Assembly: GCA_965657215.1 (NCBI GenBank)
Contig: CBFHNR010000011.1
Coordinates: forward strand, 1 to 64,000
Reading direction: 5' to 3'
Length of the DNA: 64,000 bases
Source: JAHEJA01 sp965657215
Lineage (GTDB): Bacteria; Pseudomonadota; Alphaproteobacteria; Rhodobacterales; Rhodobacteraceae
Shown one piece after another: positions 7,936-17,071 of the stretch. The position numbers and the translations under genes are program-made. Positions within the stretch are counted from its first letter, which is position 1. Each line of letters begins with the position of its first letter. The notes beneath the pieces were generated by a model. It saw only the letters and a list, made by a program, of their open reading frames with translations. It was not told the origin of the DNA and made no database searches.

Positions 7936-9022
7936 GGTCAGATGCCTCTTGCTGCGATTGCTCTGCTTGGGTGCGCAGTTTACGGATTAACTCCAACTCG
8001 GATTGAAAATCGACGTAGTGGGGTAATTTGATGTGCTCCAAGAACCCAGTCGCTTGGATGTTGTCACTGTGATAGAGCACAAATTCTTCGTCCTGAGCAG
8101 GGACGCCCACGTTGTCTTCGCCCAACTCTTGCCAGCGCAATGCGCGGTCCACCAAGGCCATTGCGATGGATTTACGCTCACTATGGCCCAAGACCAATCC
8201 ATATCCGCGCGTGAACTGCGCAGGTTCGGTTTTTGACCCTGTGAATTGATTGACCGTTTCACATTCGGTCACCTCAATTTCGCCGATTTCAATGGCAAAC
8301 CCGAGTTCAGGAATATCCATTTCAACAGCAACTGTCCCAACGCGCAATTCCCCTACAAACGGGTGGTTGCGCCCGTAGCCGCGCTGCGTAGAATAGGCCA
8401 TACCCAAGATAAAGCCCTCATCCCCACGTGTCAGGGATTGAAGCCGTAAATCGCGCCCTGCCGGTAATTCCAAAGGCTCGCGCGTTAAATCGCGCGGCTC
8501 GTTGCCTGTGTCAGGCTCCGTTTGAATAATTCCCTCTTGGTTGAGGTATTCAGTGATATGAGGAAGGTCATCTGCGATGCCTGTATCGGTAGGCTCTAAG
8601 GTAGGGGCCTCCCCTTCGGCAGCCAGTTTGAAATCCAGCAAACGGTGCGTGTAATCAAATGTTGGGCCTAATATTTGACCGCCAGGCGCGTCTTTGAATG
8701 TCGCGGATATGCGGCGCACACAGGCCATTTTTTCCGTTTCAATAGGGCGTGTGACGCCGAAGCGCGCCAAAGTGGTGCGATACGCACGGATCAAAAATAT
8801 CGCTTCGATCAAATCGCCACGGGATTGTTTAATGGCAAGCGCTGCTAGGTCTGGATCAAACAAGGATCCTTCGGCCATGACACGGTTGACGGCTAATGTG
8901 AGCTGTTCGCGGATTTGATCGACAGAGAGTTCGCTCACATCTGTGTCACCGCGCCGTTTTTCTTCTAGCCATGTGTGGGCGTTGTCGATGGCTTTTTCGC
9001 CACCCTTTACCGCTACATACAT
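7928..9022 (-). CDS. phnI: C-P lyase nucleosidase subunit PhnI
   Basis: A 364-residue core subunit. PhnI removes adenine from ATP and, with PhnG, PhnH and PhnL, forms ribose 1-phosphonate 5-triphosphate. The N-terminus MYVAVKGGEKAIDNAH and the segments GYGRNHPFVGELRVG and GLVLGHSERKSIAMALVD are typical of the family. Length is normal. It sits between phnH and phnJ in a tightly spaced operon. Confidence 0.95.
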   Translation of the reverse strand: MYVAVKGGEKAIDNAHTWLEEKRRGDTDVSELSVDQIREQLTLAVNRVMAEGSLFDPDLAALAIKQSRGDLIEAIFLIRAYRTTLARFGVTRPIETEKMACVRRISATFKDAPGGQILGPTFDYTHRLLDFKLAAEGEAPTLEPTDTGIADDLPHITEYLNQEGIIQTEPDTGNEPRDLTREPLELPAGRDLRLQSLTRGDEGFILGMAYSTQRGYGRNHPFVGELRVGTVAVEMDIPELGFAIEIGEIEVTECETVNQFTGSKTEPAQFTRGYGLVLGHSERKSIAMALVDRALRWQELGEDNVGVPAQDEEFVLYHSDNIQATGFLEHIKLPHYVDFQSELELIRKLRTQAEQSQQEASDHE

Positions 9023-9032
9023 CTATGACCTC

Positions 9033-9599
9033 TCAATCTATTTTGGTGCTGCGCGGCAATCCCGCAATGGAATTGCCTGAGCAAAACAAGAAATCCAATC
9101 CCAGCGGGAAAAGACGGGCGTTCTCTTTGAAAACAGCTGTGTCTGGCAGTGAAAATTCAATCTGCGTTTGGATGCCTGGGCCAGATAACATCGCCCCACG
9201 GTTTTCTAAGGTTGCGTTATCGACAATCAGGCTTGCTGATCGATCCGGATATTGCGCATCCCCAATTGCAAAGCGATCAACTGGGATCATATCGGCCCAT
9301 GTCCCAATCACAAACTGTGCGCCCTTGGCCTCTGTGATAGGTGCGCCAGTGTGAAAGGTCACCCAATTGCGCGTGATTTGCGTGTTGTGATCCCCAAGCA
9401 AGGCAATCGGTGTTTCAGGGTCACACAGGGTTAACACAACAGTGGCAGCCGCTTGAGAAAAGGGCGCAGGGGCTACAGCACCGGTAAGATCAAAGATTTG
9501 TCCCGGTTTCGCCATTGCATTCATGATAGAGCGAAAGGCACGTGCGCTCTCGATAGGTGGGGTTGTAAAACCGCCTTGTACCGCTTGACTGTGCATCAA
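9033..9599 (-). CDS. phnH: C-P lyase core subunit PhnH
   Basis: A 188-residue subunit of the PhnGHIJ core complex with no independently known catalytic residues. Recognisable segments are FRSIMNAMAKPGQIFDLTG and LTLCDPETPIAL. Its ATG overlaps the phnG stop (ATGA), so it is probably translated by coupling. Length matches the family (about 190). Confidence 0.93.
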   Translation of the reverse strand: MMHSQAVQGGFTTPPIESARAFRSIMNAMAKPGQIFDLTGAVAPAPFSQAAATVVLTLCDPETPIALLGDHNTQITRNWVTFHTGAPITEAKGAQFVIGTWADMIPVDRFAIGDAQYPDRSASLIVDNATLENRGAMLSGPGIQTQIEFSLPDTAVFKENARLFPLGLDFLFCSGNSIAGLPRSTKID

Positions 9600-10036
9600 T
9601 CTTCTCCTCTCACAAGGGTAAAGAAATCGACCTTGGTAGCGGCAGCTTTCTTTGCATTTGTGTCTTGGGTTGTTGCCATGCCTTGTTGCAAAGGGACGAC
9701 TATGTCGCGCAGCAGGGCATCAGCTTGCTGCGTTTGTAAGAGGGCATCGAGGACAGCAACCTGTTCCGCTTTGACGCGGTTGCGACCTTGCACATAACCG
9801 TGACCGATTTCTCCACTGGCAAGCTCAATAGAGCACCGCGTTACAGTCATTTCACCAAGGTTAAAGGCATCACCTGTTCCGCCCATGCGACCACGCATCA
9901 TAACCGCGCCGATTTCTGGGGCCCGCAATTGCGTGTAATCCGTTTGCACATCAAGTGCTGTGAAGTGCTTGGCCACTTCTGCAGCGGGGGCCTTGGCCAA
10001 GATAGAAAGCCAGGCTTTCCTGTCTATTTCTTGCAT
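9596..10036 (-). CDS. phnG: C-P lyase core subunit PhnG
   Basis: A 146-residue first gene of the leftward C-P lyase operon. Typical PhnG segments are RAPEIGAVMMRGRMGGTGDAF, here NLGEMTVTRCSIELASG, and GHGYVQGRNRVKAEQ. It forms the catalytic core with PhnH, PhnI and PhnJ. It diverges from phnF across an 81-base gap that must hold the promoters of both transcripts. Confidence 0.94.
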   Translation of the reverse strand: MQEIDRKAWLSILAKAPAAEVAKHFTALDVQTDYTQLRAPEIGAVMMRGRMGGTGDAFNLGEMTVTRCSIELASGEIGHGYVQGRNRVKAEQVAVLDALLQTQQADALLRDIVVPLQQGMATTQDTNAKKAAATKVDFFTLVRGED

Positions 10037-10117
10037 TGCAGATTCCTATACAACTAGACAAATTTTAAAAACGTGATAATCTAAAATCCAAGAAACCAAA
10101 AGTGAATTTTTTGTAAC
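10037..10117. promoter_or_regulatory. phnG/phnF divergent promoter region
   Basis: 81 bases, strongly AT-rich. The segment CTATACAACTAG (10046-10057) is an imperfect palindrome (CTA-N6-TAG) next to the phnG start and could be a half-site pair for the adjacent GntR/UTRA regulator PhnF. I cannot assign -35/-10 boxes with confidence. The operator assignment rests on position and weak symmetry only. Confidence 0.3.
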
Positions 10118-10840
10118 ATGCCGTCACAGTCCATTTGGAAAACCATTTCAAACGATCTTTCGCGGGCGATTGGCCAAGGTCAGCTCTCGGCTGGAGATAA
10201 ATTGCCAACAGAGCAAAATTTGGCGGCTCAGTATGGTGTGAACCGACATACAGTGCGCCAAGCCTTGTCCGATTTAGCCGCGCAAAATTTGGTCTGGTCA
10301 AAGCGTGGGAGCGGTGTGTTCGTAACCTCGCAAAAAACCAGCTATCAGATGGGCAAGAGGGTGCGATTTACCGAAAATATCCGCGCCTCAGGGCGGACAC
10401 CCACGCGCGACGTTTTGCAGATCGTTACACAGCGCGCTGACTCCAGCGCGGCCCAAGCTTTGGGCATCACTGCGGGGGATGACGTGCATGTCTTTTATGG
10501 GATTTCTAAATCTGATGATGTGCCTGTTGCCTTGTTCAAAAGTGTTTTTGATGCACAGCGGTTTCCAGAACTAAAAGCCAAGCTGGAACAGTATTCCTCT
10601 GTCACACAGGCTTTGGCCGCCAGTGGAGTGATGGACTATACGCGGCGCTGGACGCAGATCACTGCCGTTTTGGCGGATCCTGTTCAAGCCAATCATCTCA
10701 AAATTAAATCGGGGGATCCTTTGATGCGTGCAACTAGTCTGAATACAGACGCATCAGGCGCCCCCGTTGAATTCGGATCTACGCATTTTGTCGGGGATCG
10801 CATTCAATTGACCTATGATGACGAACCGTCACCGAACTGA
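10118..10840 (+). CDS. phnF: GntR/UTRA-family regulator PhnF
   Basis: A 240-residue regulator. Residues about 1-70 form a GntR winged helix (GDKLPTEQNLAAQYGVNRHT, then VRQALSDLAAQNLV). Residues about 90-235 form a UTRA effector domain of the HutC subfamily. Its place directly divergent from phnG and ahead of a phnM gene is that of PhnF, a local repressor of phosphonate genes. The ligand is not known from sequence. Confidence 0.92.
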   Translation: MPSQSIWKTISNDLSRAIGQGQLSAGDKLPTEQNLAAQYGVNRHTVRQALSDLAAQNLVWSKRGSGVFVTSQKTSYQMGKRVRFTENIRASGRTPTRDVLQIVTQRADSSAAQALGITAGDDVHVFYGISKSDDVPVALFKSVFDAQRFPELKAKLEQYSSVTQALAASGVMDYTRRWTQITAVLADPVQANHLKIKSGDPLMRATSLNTDASGAPVEFGSTHFVGDRIQLTYDDEPSPN

Positions 10841-10886
10841 TACATTCCGGCTTTAGGACTTGACCGAATTAATTAGGATCAAGACC

Positions 10887-12056
10887 ATGACATTTAGCAT
10901 ATCAAACGCAACAGTGCTTTTGGACGATGAGCTCATCGACACAGGATTGCAGATCGACATTGGCAGCATTTCTGCCCTCATCGGTGATGGTTTGGATGCG
11001 ACAGGATATTACGTTCTTCCTGGTATAATTGATTTGCATGGTGATGGCTTTGATCGCCAAATTTTTCCCCGTCCAAAAGCAGGCTTTGATCAACGGCGCG
11101 CTTTGCGCCAGATAGATTTGGAATTGGCCTCTTGTGGTGTCACAACAGCGTGGTTGGCGCACAGTTGGTCTTGGGAGGGCATGAAGCGCAGCCCAAAGCA
11201 GGCGCAGCATTTTGCTCAGACGTTACAGGGCTACAAGCCGAAGTCGCGCACTGATTTACGTCTTCAAATTCGTTTGGAAACACATACTTGCGATATGTAT
11301 GATGCCCTCATAGAGGCGATTGATCAATTCGGTATAGATTACCTTGTATTTAACAATCACTTGCCAGAAGCCAAAGAGATGGTTGATCGCAATGATGGAT
11401 CGTTTCAGGCATGGGCGGCTGAAATCGGACGCAATGCTGATGAACATTTTGACGCCTTTCAAATGGCCTTGAGCCAGGAAAAAGACGTTCCTGAGTTTCT
11501 GGAAAAATCGGCACGTGCCTTTGATCAACGCGGAATACGCTATGGATCCCATGATGATCCAGATGAGCAGACACGCAAAGCCTTTTCGGATTTGGGCGCG
11601 CATATCGCCGAATTCCCAACAACTGTGGCGGCCGCACGTACGGCTCATGACCTTGGTAACCCCGTTTTGATGGGGGCTCCGAACGTTGTGCGCGGGGGAT
11701 CTCAATCGGGGAATATTGCTGCGATAGACCTCATTCGCATGGGCCTATGTGATGTGTTGGTGTCGGATTATTACTATCCTGCCCTGTCTCAGTCCGCGAT
11801 CAAGCTTTGGCAAGATGGCGAGTGTTCTCTGTCACACGCGTGGAAAATGATCTCCACAAACGCTGCGGATGTCATGGGATTAGACACCCTTGGACGGATT
11901 GATAAGGGCATGCGGGCCGATTTGGTGTTTTTGAACAAAGAGACCTTGGAAATTGATGCAACACTATGTCGTGGACAGTTCTCATTCGTGACGGGTCAAA
12001 TTGCGGATCGCTTGATGCAATACGCGCAAGGAAACGCACAGATTGCAGCGCAATAG
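10887..12056 (+). CDS. Second PhnM-like diphosphatase
   Basis: A 389-residue amidohydrolase related to PhnM (GIIDLHGDGFDRQIFPRP, SHDDPDEQ, GAPNVVRGGSQSGNIA), clearly diverged from the first copy at 3939-5084. ATG 10887 has AGGATC six bases ahead. The open frame upstream to 10860 only offers a TTG. It follows phnF on the same strand and is probably co-transcribed with it, as in other Rhodobacterales clusters. It may be a redundant PhnM or act on a different ribosyl phosphonate. Confidence 0.88.
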   Translation: MTFSISNATVLLDDELIDTGLQIDIGSISALIGDGLDATGYYVLPGIIDLHGDGFDRQIFPRPKAGFDQRRALRQIDLELASCGVTTAWLAHSWSWEGMKRSPKQAQHFAQTLQGYKPKSRTDLRLQIRLETHTCDMYDALIEAIDQFGIDYLVFNNHLPEAKEMVDRNDGSFQAWAAEIGRNADEHFDAFQMALSQEKDVPEFLEKSARAFDQRGIRYGSHDDPDEQTRKAFSDLGAHIAEFPTTVAAARTAHDLGNPVLMGAPNVVRGGSQSGNIAAIDLIRMGLCDVLVSDYYYPALSQSAIKLWQDGECSLSHAWKMISTNAADVMGLDTLGRIDKGMRADLVFLNKETLEIDATLCRGQFSFVTGQIADRLMQYAQGNAQIAAQ

Positions 12057-12066
12057 GCCGCTGCAC

Positions 12067-12681
12067 TCACTCGTATTTATCCAAGAATGCTTCAGCAGGC
12101 AGGGTGCGAAAATCCTCGAGCCTGCTGCGCAAGAGATCATGATCCCAATCCCACCAAGCGAGCGCTATAAACCGCTCTGCGATCTCGGCTGGTTGACGCA
12201 GTCGCAAGGGCTGGGCTGGAATGCCTGTCACAATCGCATAAGGGGCGACGTCCTTGGTGACGATTGCACCTGATGCGACGACGGCGCCATGGCCAATGGT
12301 GACTTCGGGTTTGATTTGGGCGTTATGTCCAATCCACGTGTCATGCCCAATATAGGCTGTGCGAGACTGACGCTTTTTAAACCAAGCGATATCATCTTGG
12401 GCATCTGACCAATAATCAGCTGAGCGATAGAGAAAATGGTGCAAGCTTGCGGTTTCGAGCGGATGATCCGTCGCGCCAATGCGGGTGAAGCTGGCGATAT
12501 TGGCAAATTTCCCGATCTCAGCATTTGCAATGTCCGCGTACCGGTCACAGTAAGAATAATCGCCCAAGGTCACATTTTGTAGACGTGACCCTTTGCCGAT
12601 TTCTACAAAGCGCCCAAAGCGGCAGTCTCTGGTTTCGCAGTCGGGGTGCAAAAAGGGATCTGTTTCGTTCAGACGTGTCAT
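12067..12681 (-). CDS. Phosphonate-cluster hexapeptide acetyltransferase
   Basis: A 204-residue left-handed beta-helix acetyltransferase of the xenobiotic (CAT-like) type. Hexapeptide repeats are IGHDTWIGHNAQI, VTIGHGAVVASGAIVTKDV, and the C-terminal GIPAQPLRLRQP is typical. Members of this group recur in phn clusters and are thought to acetylate aminophosphonates or related intermediates. The substrate here is inferred. It is the last gene of the phnCDEE transcript and is convergent with the second phnM, 10 bases away. Confidence 0.85.
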   Translation of the reverse strand: MTRLNETDPFLHPDCETRDCRFGRFVEIGKGSRLQNVTLGDYSYCDRYADIANAEIGKFANIASFTRIGATDHPLETASLHHFLYRSADYWSDAQDDIAWFKKRQSRTAYIGHDTWIGHNAQIKPEVTIGHGAVVASGAIVTKDVAPYAIVTGIPAQPLRLRQPAEIAERFIALAWWDWDHDLLRSRLEDFRTLPAEAFLDKYE

Positions 12682-12690
12682 TTGGTTGCT

Positions 12691-14010
12691 CTAAAGTGTG
12701 TCATTTGACGATCCCTTGACCAAGGCGCGGCGCAAAATGCCAGATAGCCAATCCATCGCAACCACCATGAGGATAATAAGGGTAATGTAATAGCTGACTT
12801 CTTCCCAGTCTTTTTGCGTATACATCGCTTGGGTCAAGAGCAACCCAATGCCACCCCCTGTGATGGCGCCGATGATTGTCGCGCTGCGGGTATTGGATTC
12901 AAAGAAATAGAGGACCAGTGACATCAAAACAGGTGTCACTTGCGGCAATACCCCAAAGCGATATCGCTGAAGCGGTCGCGCTCCCGTGGATTGGACGCCT
13001 TCGACTTGTTTGTCATCGATATTTTCCAATGTTTCCGAGAACATCTTACCAAAGCCGCCCGTATCCGTAATCAAAATAGCAAGCGCACCTGTCATGGGGC
13101 CGGGGCCAAAGGCGCGTGACAGCATGATGGTAAAGATCAAAGCATCTACACCGCGGATAAAGTCAAAGATCCGACGCATGAAGAAACGAAGAGATTGGAA
13201 AGGTGTGAAATTCTTAGCGGCGAGGAACGCAAGCGGCAGGGCCACGATGGCTCCGCCAAATGTTCCGATAAAGGCCATCAAGATTGTTTCATAGATCGCC
13301 CAGGCTACGTCCTTGTGTAACCACATCCGATTGTTCCAAAAATCAGACAAGATCGCGCCCGCTTCGCCATTGAAGGCGCGTGACATGACTTCGCCAAAAG
13401 GCATGTTGTGATAGGGGCTATCAAGCGTGAAAAAGAATAGCTCCCAGCCGACAAAATAGCGGAACACTTCGGTTCTGTTGCGCGTGACCGTCAAACGTCC
13501 TTGGTCCGTAATAATCATCAAACGGTTTTTGGATGCGCTGATATAGTCGGGAACATCCCCTTCAGGGTACTTGGTTTCGACCCCTTTGCGGGTTGGGTTA
13601 ACCCAAACGGTGCCATAGCCCGGAATGTCATAGGTGACCTCTGTTTCGCCATAGGTCACAGTGTGACCTTTTCCCAAGTCGATAACAGTGTTTGCAGGGG
13701 CAAGGGCCACCCAGTCAGGCGCTTCGCCTTTTGGATAGGCGCCTTTGTTTTCGCCTTCGATTTTGATGTCAATTTCGCTAGAGCGATTGTCACGCGCGAC
13801 ATGGACTTTGTAAGAATAGCTATCACGCACCAATGTCAGCGCGTTTTTGGCTGATGCGGACTGATATAAGCCAATCAAATCAAAGGCGAAAAAGATATAG
13901 ACGAAATAGGCCAAAACAACCGAGAGGCCTGCAAACGTGGTGAATTTCTTGCGGGAAATATGGTGTATCGCGTGATCAGTGAGCTGATCCATCGAAGCTG
14001 TGGTTGTCAT
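12691..14010 (-). CDS. phnE: Phosphonate ABC transporter permease PhnE (long form)
   Basis: A 439-residue inner-membrane permease. One membrane segment lies at about 28-48. A hydrophilic part of about 150 residues (about 50-200, with GYGTVWVNPTRKG) follows, then the BPD-transporter domain (about 240-430) with TGARPLQRYRFGVLPQV as the coupling region. The extra extracytoplasmic part is absent from the shorter PhnE next door. It overlaps that gene by four bases (ATGA). The two probably form a heterodimeric channel. Confidence 0.92.
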   Translation of the reverse strand: MTTTASMDQLTDHAIHHISRKKFTTFAGLSVVLAYFVYIFFAFDLIGLYQSASAKNALTLVRDSYSYKVHVARDNRSSEIDIKIEGENKGAYPKGEAPDWVALAPANTVIDLGKGHTVTYGETEVTYDIPGYGTVWVNPTRKGVETKYPEGDVPDYISASKNRLMIITDQGRLTVTRNRTEVFRYFVGWELFFFTLDSPYHNMPFGEVMSRAFNGEAGAILSDFWNNRMWLHKDVAWAIYETILMAFIGTFGGAIVALPLAFLAAKNFTPFQSLRFFMRRIFDFIRGVDALIFTIMLSRAFGPGPMTGALAILITDTGGFGKMFSETLENIDDKQVEGVQSTGARPLQRYRFGVLPQVTPVLMSLVLYFFESNTRSATIIGAITGGGIGLLLTQAMYTQKDWEEVSYYITLIILMVVAMDWLSGILRRALVKGSSNDTL

Positions 14011-14888
14011 GATAACACCTCGTTTGATTTACGCCCATGTGTGAGGCGGTTGCGATACATGGATGAGATTTGGTCAAACACAACAATCGTGGCGAACAAC
14101 ATTAAGAAGATTGCTGCCGCCTGATCATAACGACCCTGACCCCAAGACATTGCATTCTTGAGCTCGTAGCCAATACCGCCCGCACCCACAAAGCCCAAAA
14201 TAGCAGAGGCGCGGATATTGATTTCAAAGCGCATCAAAGCATAGCTCATATAATTAGGGGCGACTTGAGGAACGACGCCTAGGAACATACGCTGTGTCCA
14301 ACTTGCCCCAACCGAGGCCAAGCCATCAACAGGTTTGAGGGAGGCGTTTTCGTTAACTTCGGAAAACATTTTGCCGAGCGCGCCAGTGGTATGAAAGGCG
14401 ATTGCGATCATCGCAGGGACGGGGCCGCCCCCCATGACAAAGATAAGCACCAAAGCAATGACGATTTCAGGAACCGCGCGCATTAAATCAAGGATGCGCC
14501 GAAAGACTGGAATGAGACGTGGCCATTTCGCCAGTCCACGCGTCGCCAACATAGAGAAAAAGCCACCTAAAATTGCCCCGACCAAGGTTGAGGCTGCGGC
14601 GATGTTAATCGTTTCCAAAAGCGCGGGAAAATAGGTTGCCATGTGGATAGGCAGCTCTGCGAGTTTTTCGACCGCTTCGCTTATCACGCTAGATGGAAAA
14701 TCAAAAATTCGGTGAATCCCGTCCCAGAACGACCCCGCATTACGGTCCTGTGCCGTGCGAAACCCGCTGACCATTAAGGCTATGAAAATTAGCAACAAAA
14801 TGGCGCCATAGCTGCGCTTGCGCACCGTCATGGCCATATAGCTGTCTTGAATGTGTTTTACGGATGGAGTGGGGTGATTTTGGGTCAT
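14007..14888 (-). CDS. phnE: Phosphonate ABC transporter permease PhnE (short form)
   Basis: A 293-residue permease with a first membrane segment at about 28-46 (GAILLLIFIALMVSGF) and a BPD-transporter domain after it. The coupling region is LASVGASWTQRMFLGVVPQV and the domain ends with ASAILGFVGAGGIGYEL. It lies between phnD and the long PhnE. A terminator-like hairpin separates it from phnD. Confidence 0.93.
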   Translation of the reverse strand: MTQNHPTPSVKHIQDSYMAMTVRKRSYGAILLLIFIALMVSGFRTAQDRNAGSFWDGIHRIFDFPSSVISEAVEKLAELPIHMATYFPALLETINIAAASTLVGAILGGFFSMLATRGLAKWPRLIPVFRRILDLMRAVPEIVIALVLIFVMGGGPVPAMIAIAFHTTGALGKMFSEVNENASLKPVDGLASVGASWTQRMFLGVVPQVAPNYMSYALMRFEINIRASAILGFVGAGGIGYELKNAMSWGQGRYDQAAAIFLMLFATIVVFDQISSMYRNRLTHGRKSNEVLS

Positions 14889-14899
14889 GGACTACCTGC

Positions 14900-14933
14900 A
14901 AAAAAATAACGGGGCGCCTCTTGGCACCCCGTT
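14900..14933 (-). terminator. Intercistronic terminator between phnD and phnE
   Basis: On the minus strand an 11-bp stem (AACGGGGTGCC with GGCGCCCCGTT, one G-U) closes a 4-base loop and is followed by ATTTTTTT. The arms are 14908-14918 and 14923-14933. It sits directly after the phnD stop, so most transcripts should end or be stabilised there. This favours the binding protein over the permeases. Confidence 0.85.
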
Positions 14934-14947
14934 AAGAAACAATGCTT

Positions 14948-15856
14948 TTATTGCTTTGCTTTACGCGCTTCTACGATAGAAACATATGCGTCGTGTGTGA
15001 TTGGCATAACGCCTTGTGCGTCGCCAGCAAACACGTTGTATGCGCAATCAGGATCAACAGTTTTCAAAGATGCCATAAGTGACGCCATTTTGACTTGTAC
15101 GTCTGTTGGCAATGCTGTGCGAAGAACAACAGGGCCTTCTGGGATCGGCTTTGATTTCCAGATTTCGACGAGGTCGTTCATGTCAACCAAGCCTGCGTCA
15201 ACCGCACGACGCAAAGCGCCTGAGTTGTAGCCATCTTCCCAGTTGCCCAAGCCATCAGCCCAAGTCACACCACCGTCAACGTCACCATTGTTTACGGCAA
15301 CGATTGTTTGCTCGTGGCCGCCTGTGAACTTGACGTCACCGAAGTAATCGCCTGAGTCCATTGTCGCGCCAGTGAGTGTTGGGATTTCGATGGATGGGAT
15401 CAAGTAACCAGATGTTGAGTTTGGATCACCAAAGCCAAATGTCTTGCCCTTCATGTCGTCGAGCGATGTGATGCCGCTGTCTTTGCGTGCAAAACCGATT
15501 GAGTGGTAGCCGTAACCACCATCGACGTTTACTTTAACCACAACAGGTGAAACAACTTCTGGATCTTCTAGGTAGATTTTCGCGTAAGACGACGCGCCCA
15601 ACCATGCCATGTCGATTGTACCGCCCAAGAGACCTTGGATAACGCCGTCATAGTCTGCAGGTGCGAACAATTTTGTTTCAACGCCCAACAAATCCTCGGT
15701 ACGCTGACGCAAGCATTCTTGGTTGTTCAAACGGTCTTGAGCGTTTTCGCCGCCCAAGATACCGATGCGGAATTCTGAAATTCCACCGTGACCGTCTGCA
15801 AATGCAGGTGCAGCTAGTGCTGTTGTTGCCAAAATGGCTGCTACGAACTTTTTCAT
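14948..15856 (-). CDS. phnD: Phosphonate-binding periplasmic protein PhnD
   Basis: A 302-residue solute-binding protein with a signal peptide (MKKFVAAILATTALAAPAFA, cleavage after about residue 20). The phosphonate-binding family shows in SEFRIGILGGENAQ, WLGASSYAKI, FGFGDPNSTSGYLIPS and GDVDGGVTWADG. It delivers phosphonates (and perhaps phosphite or phosphate esters) to PhnE/PhnC. The next gene upstream is phnC. The following terminator suggests it is made in excess. Confidence 0.94.
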   Translation of the reverse strand: MKKFVAAILATTALAAPAFADGHGGISEFRIGILGGENAQDRLNNQECLRQRTEDLLGVETKLFAPADYDGVIQGLLGGTIDMAWLGASSYAKIYLEDPEVVSPVVVKVNVDGGYGYHSIGFARKDSGITSLDDMKGKTFGFGDPNSTSGYLIPSIEIPTLTGATMDSGDYFGDVKFTGGHEQTIVAVNNGDVDGGVTWADGLGNWEDGYNSGALRRAVDAGLVDMNDLVEIWKSKPIPEGPVVLRTALPTDVQVKMASLMASLKTVDPDCAYNVFAGDAQGVMPITHDAYVSIVEARKAKQ

Positions 15857-15903
15857 CTTATCTCTCCACAGTTTGATTGTTGCCGGTTGGCAGTTGATGA
15901 AAG

Positions 15904-16716
15904 TTATGCGGGAACCATGTATTCAAGGTCCCGTATCTCGGTTGATGTCGCTTCTTCTGAGAAGGACTGATCCGCGCCGTAGATGTCGCGCGCCGCGGAT
16001 GTTGTTAAATCTTGAGGGGATCCGTCAAAGACGACCTTCCCTTTGCGCATGCCGATAATGCGGTCGCAGTAGCGGCGCGCCGTATCCAATGTGTGCAGGT
16101 TTGCGACAACCATGCGGTTGTCCTCTTCGTGAATGCGACGCAGGGTATCCATAACAATCTGTGCATTCATTGGGTCAAGGGATGCAATTGGCTCGTCGGC
16201 GAGGATGATTTTCGGATCCTGCATCAATGCGCGCGCAATGGCGACACGCTGTTGTTGGCCGCCTGACAAAGCCTCAGCCCGTTTTGACGCATGCTCCGCA
16301 ACGCCCAAACGGTCTAAAATTTCAATCGCTTTTACGATGTCAGTGCGTGGGTATAGGTTGAACAATGTCGCCAGAGTGGACCGCTTGTTCAATGTTCCAT
16401 GCAACACATTGCTGACCACATCCATGCGAGGCACTAAGTTGAATTGTTGAAAGATCATTGCGCAGTCTGATTGCCATTGACGTTTGGCTGATCCCTTGAG
16501 TTGGGACACTTCGACGTTCTCATATGTAATCGTCCCAGAGGTGACATCGCCCAACCGGTTAATCATGCGCAAGAGCGTGGATTTACCTGCACCTGAGGCG
16601 CCGATAATGCCGACCATCATTGGTTTATCAAAGGTAAACGATACAGTATCTACAGCGGTGCTGTTGCCAAATACTTTTGTTACATTGGAGGCTGTTAGCA
16701 ATTTCTTCCCCTTCAC
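15904..16716 (-). CDS. phnC: Phosphonate ABC transporter ATPase PhnC
   Basis: A 270-residue ABC ATPase. Walker A IGASGAGKSTLLRMI, signature LSGGQQQRVAIARAL, Walker B KIILADEPIASLDP and the H-loop VVANLHTLDTA are all intact. The frame starts at GTG 16716. A TTG at 16701 has AAGGGG at better spacing and is a possible alternative start. It is the first gene of the leftward phnCDEE-acetyltransferase group. Confidence 0.93.
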   Translation of the reverse strand: MKGKKLLTASNVTKVFGNSTAVDTVSFTFDKPMMVGIIGASGAGKSTLLRMINRLGDVTSGTITYENVEVSQLKGSAKRQWQSDCAMIFQQFNLVPRMDVVSNVLHGTLNKRSTLATLFNLYPRTDIVKAIEILDRLGVAEHASKRAEALSGGQQQRVAIARALMQDPKIILADEPIASLDPMNAQIVMDTLRRIHEEDNRMVVANLHTLDTARRYCDRIIGMRKGKVVFDGSPQDLTTSAARDIYGADQSFSEEATSTEIRDLEYMVPA

Positions 16717-17071
16717 TGACTGGATGGGGTATAGGCGTCAATTGTCAAAGTTCCGTATCAAATTTGTAACGGACTCGTGAAATTTAAAAATGTGTAAACG
16801 GGCCTCAAATGAGCCTAAATTGTAAGGCGAATATGGCAAACATCTTTAAGGAAAGTTGAGCCCGAGAAACCTGATGTGGCATCAAGAACTATGGTCGCAA
16901 TGACTTGCTTCGGTGTCTTGCGGGCCCGTTTCTCGTAGAATGATGTAAGACTAAACAATAGAACTCGGCAAATTGTTCTCGGATCAACCTAAATGCTTTA
17001 ACTTGGTTTAACCTGCTCTATGTCTTAGGTCTTGAGGTGCAGACATTTTATGAGGTTGCAGAGATATCACA
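16717..17071. other. Intergenic region upstream of phnC
   Basis: 355 bases without a gene. It must hold the leftward phnC promoter. The segment CCGTTACAAATTTGATACGG on the minus strand (16753-16772) has two loose half-sites 11 bp apart and could be a PhoB box, but it is a poor match. An 8-bp inverted repeat (CGAGAAAC 16863-16870 and GTTTCTCG 16928-16935) frames a possible structured RNA. Nothing else stands out. Confidence 0.35.

Noticed and set aside
16753..16772. PhoB box upstream of phnC
   Set aside because: The two half-sites are loose and the spacing with the promoter is unclear. It is mentioned in the intergenic entry but not called as a site.
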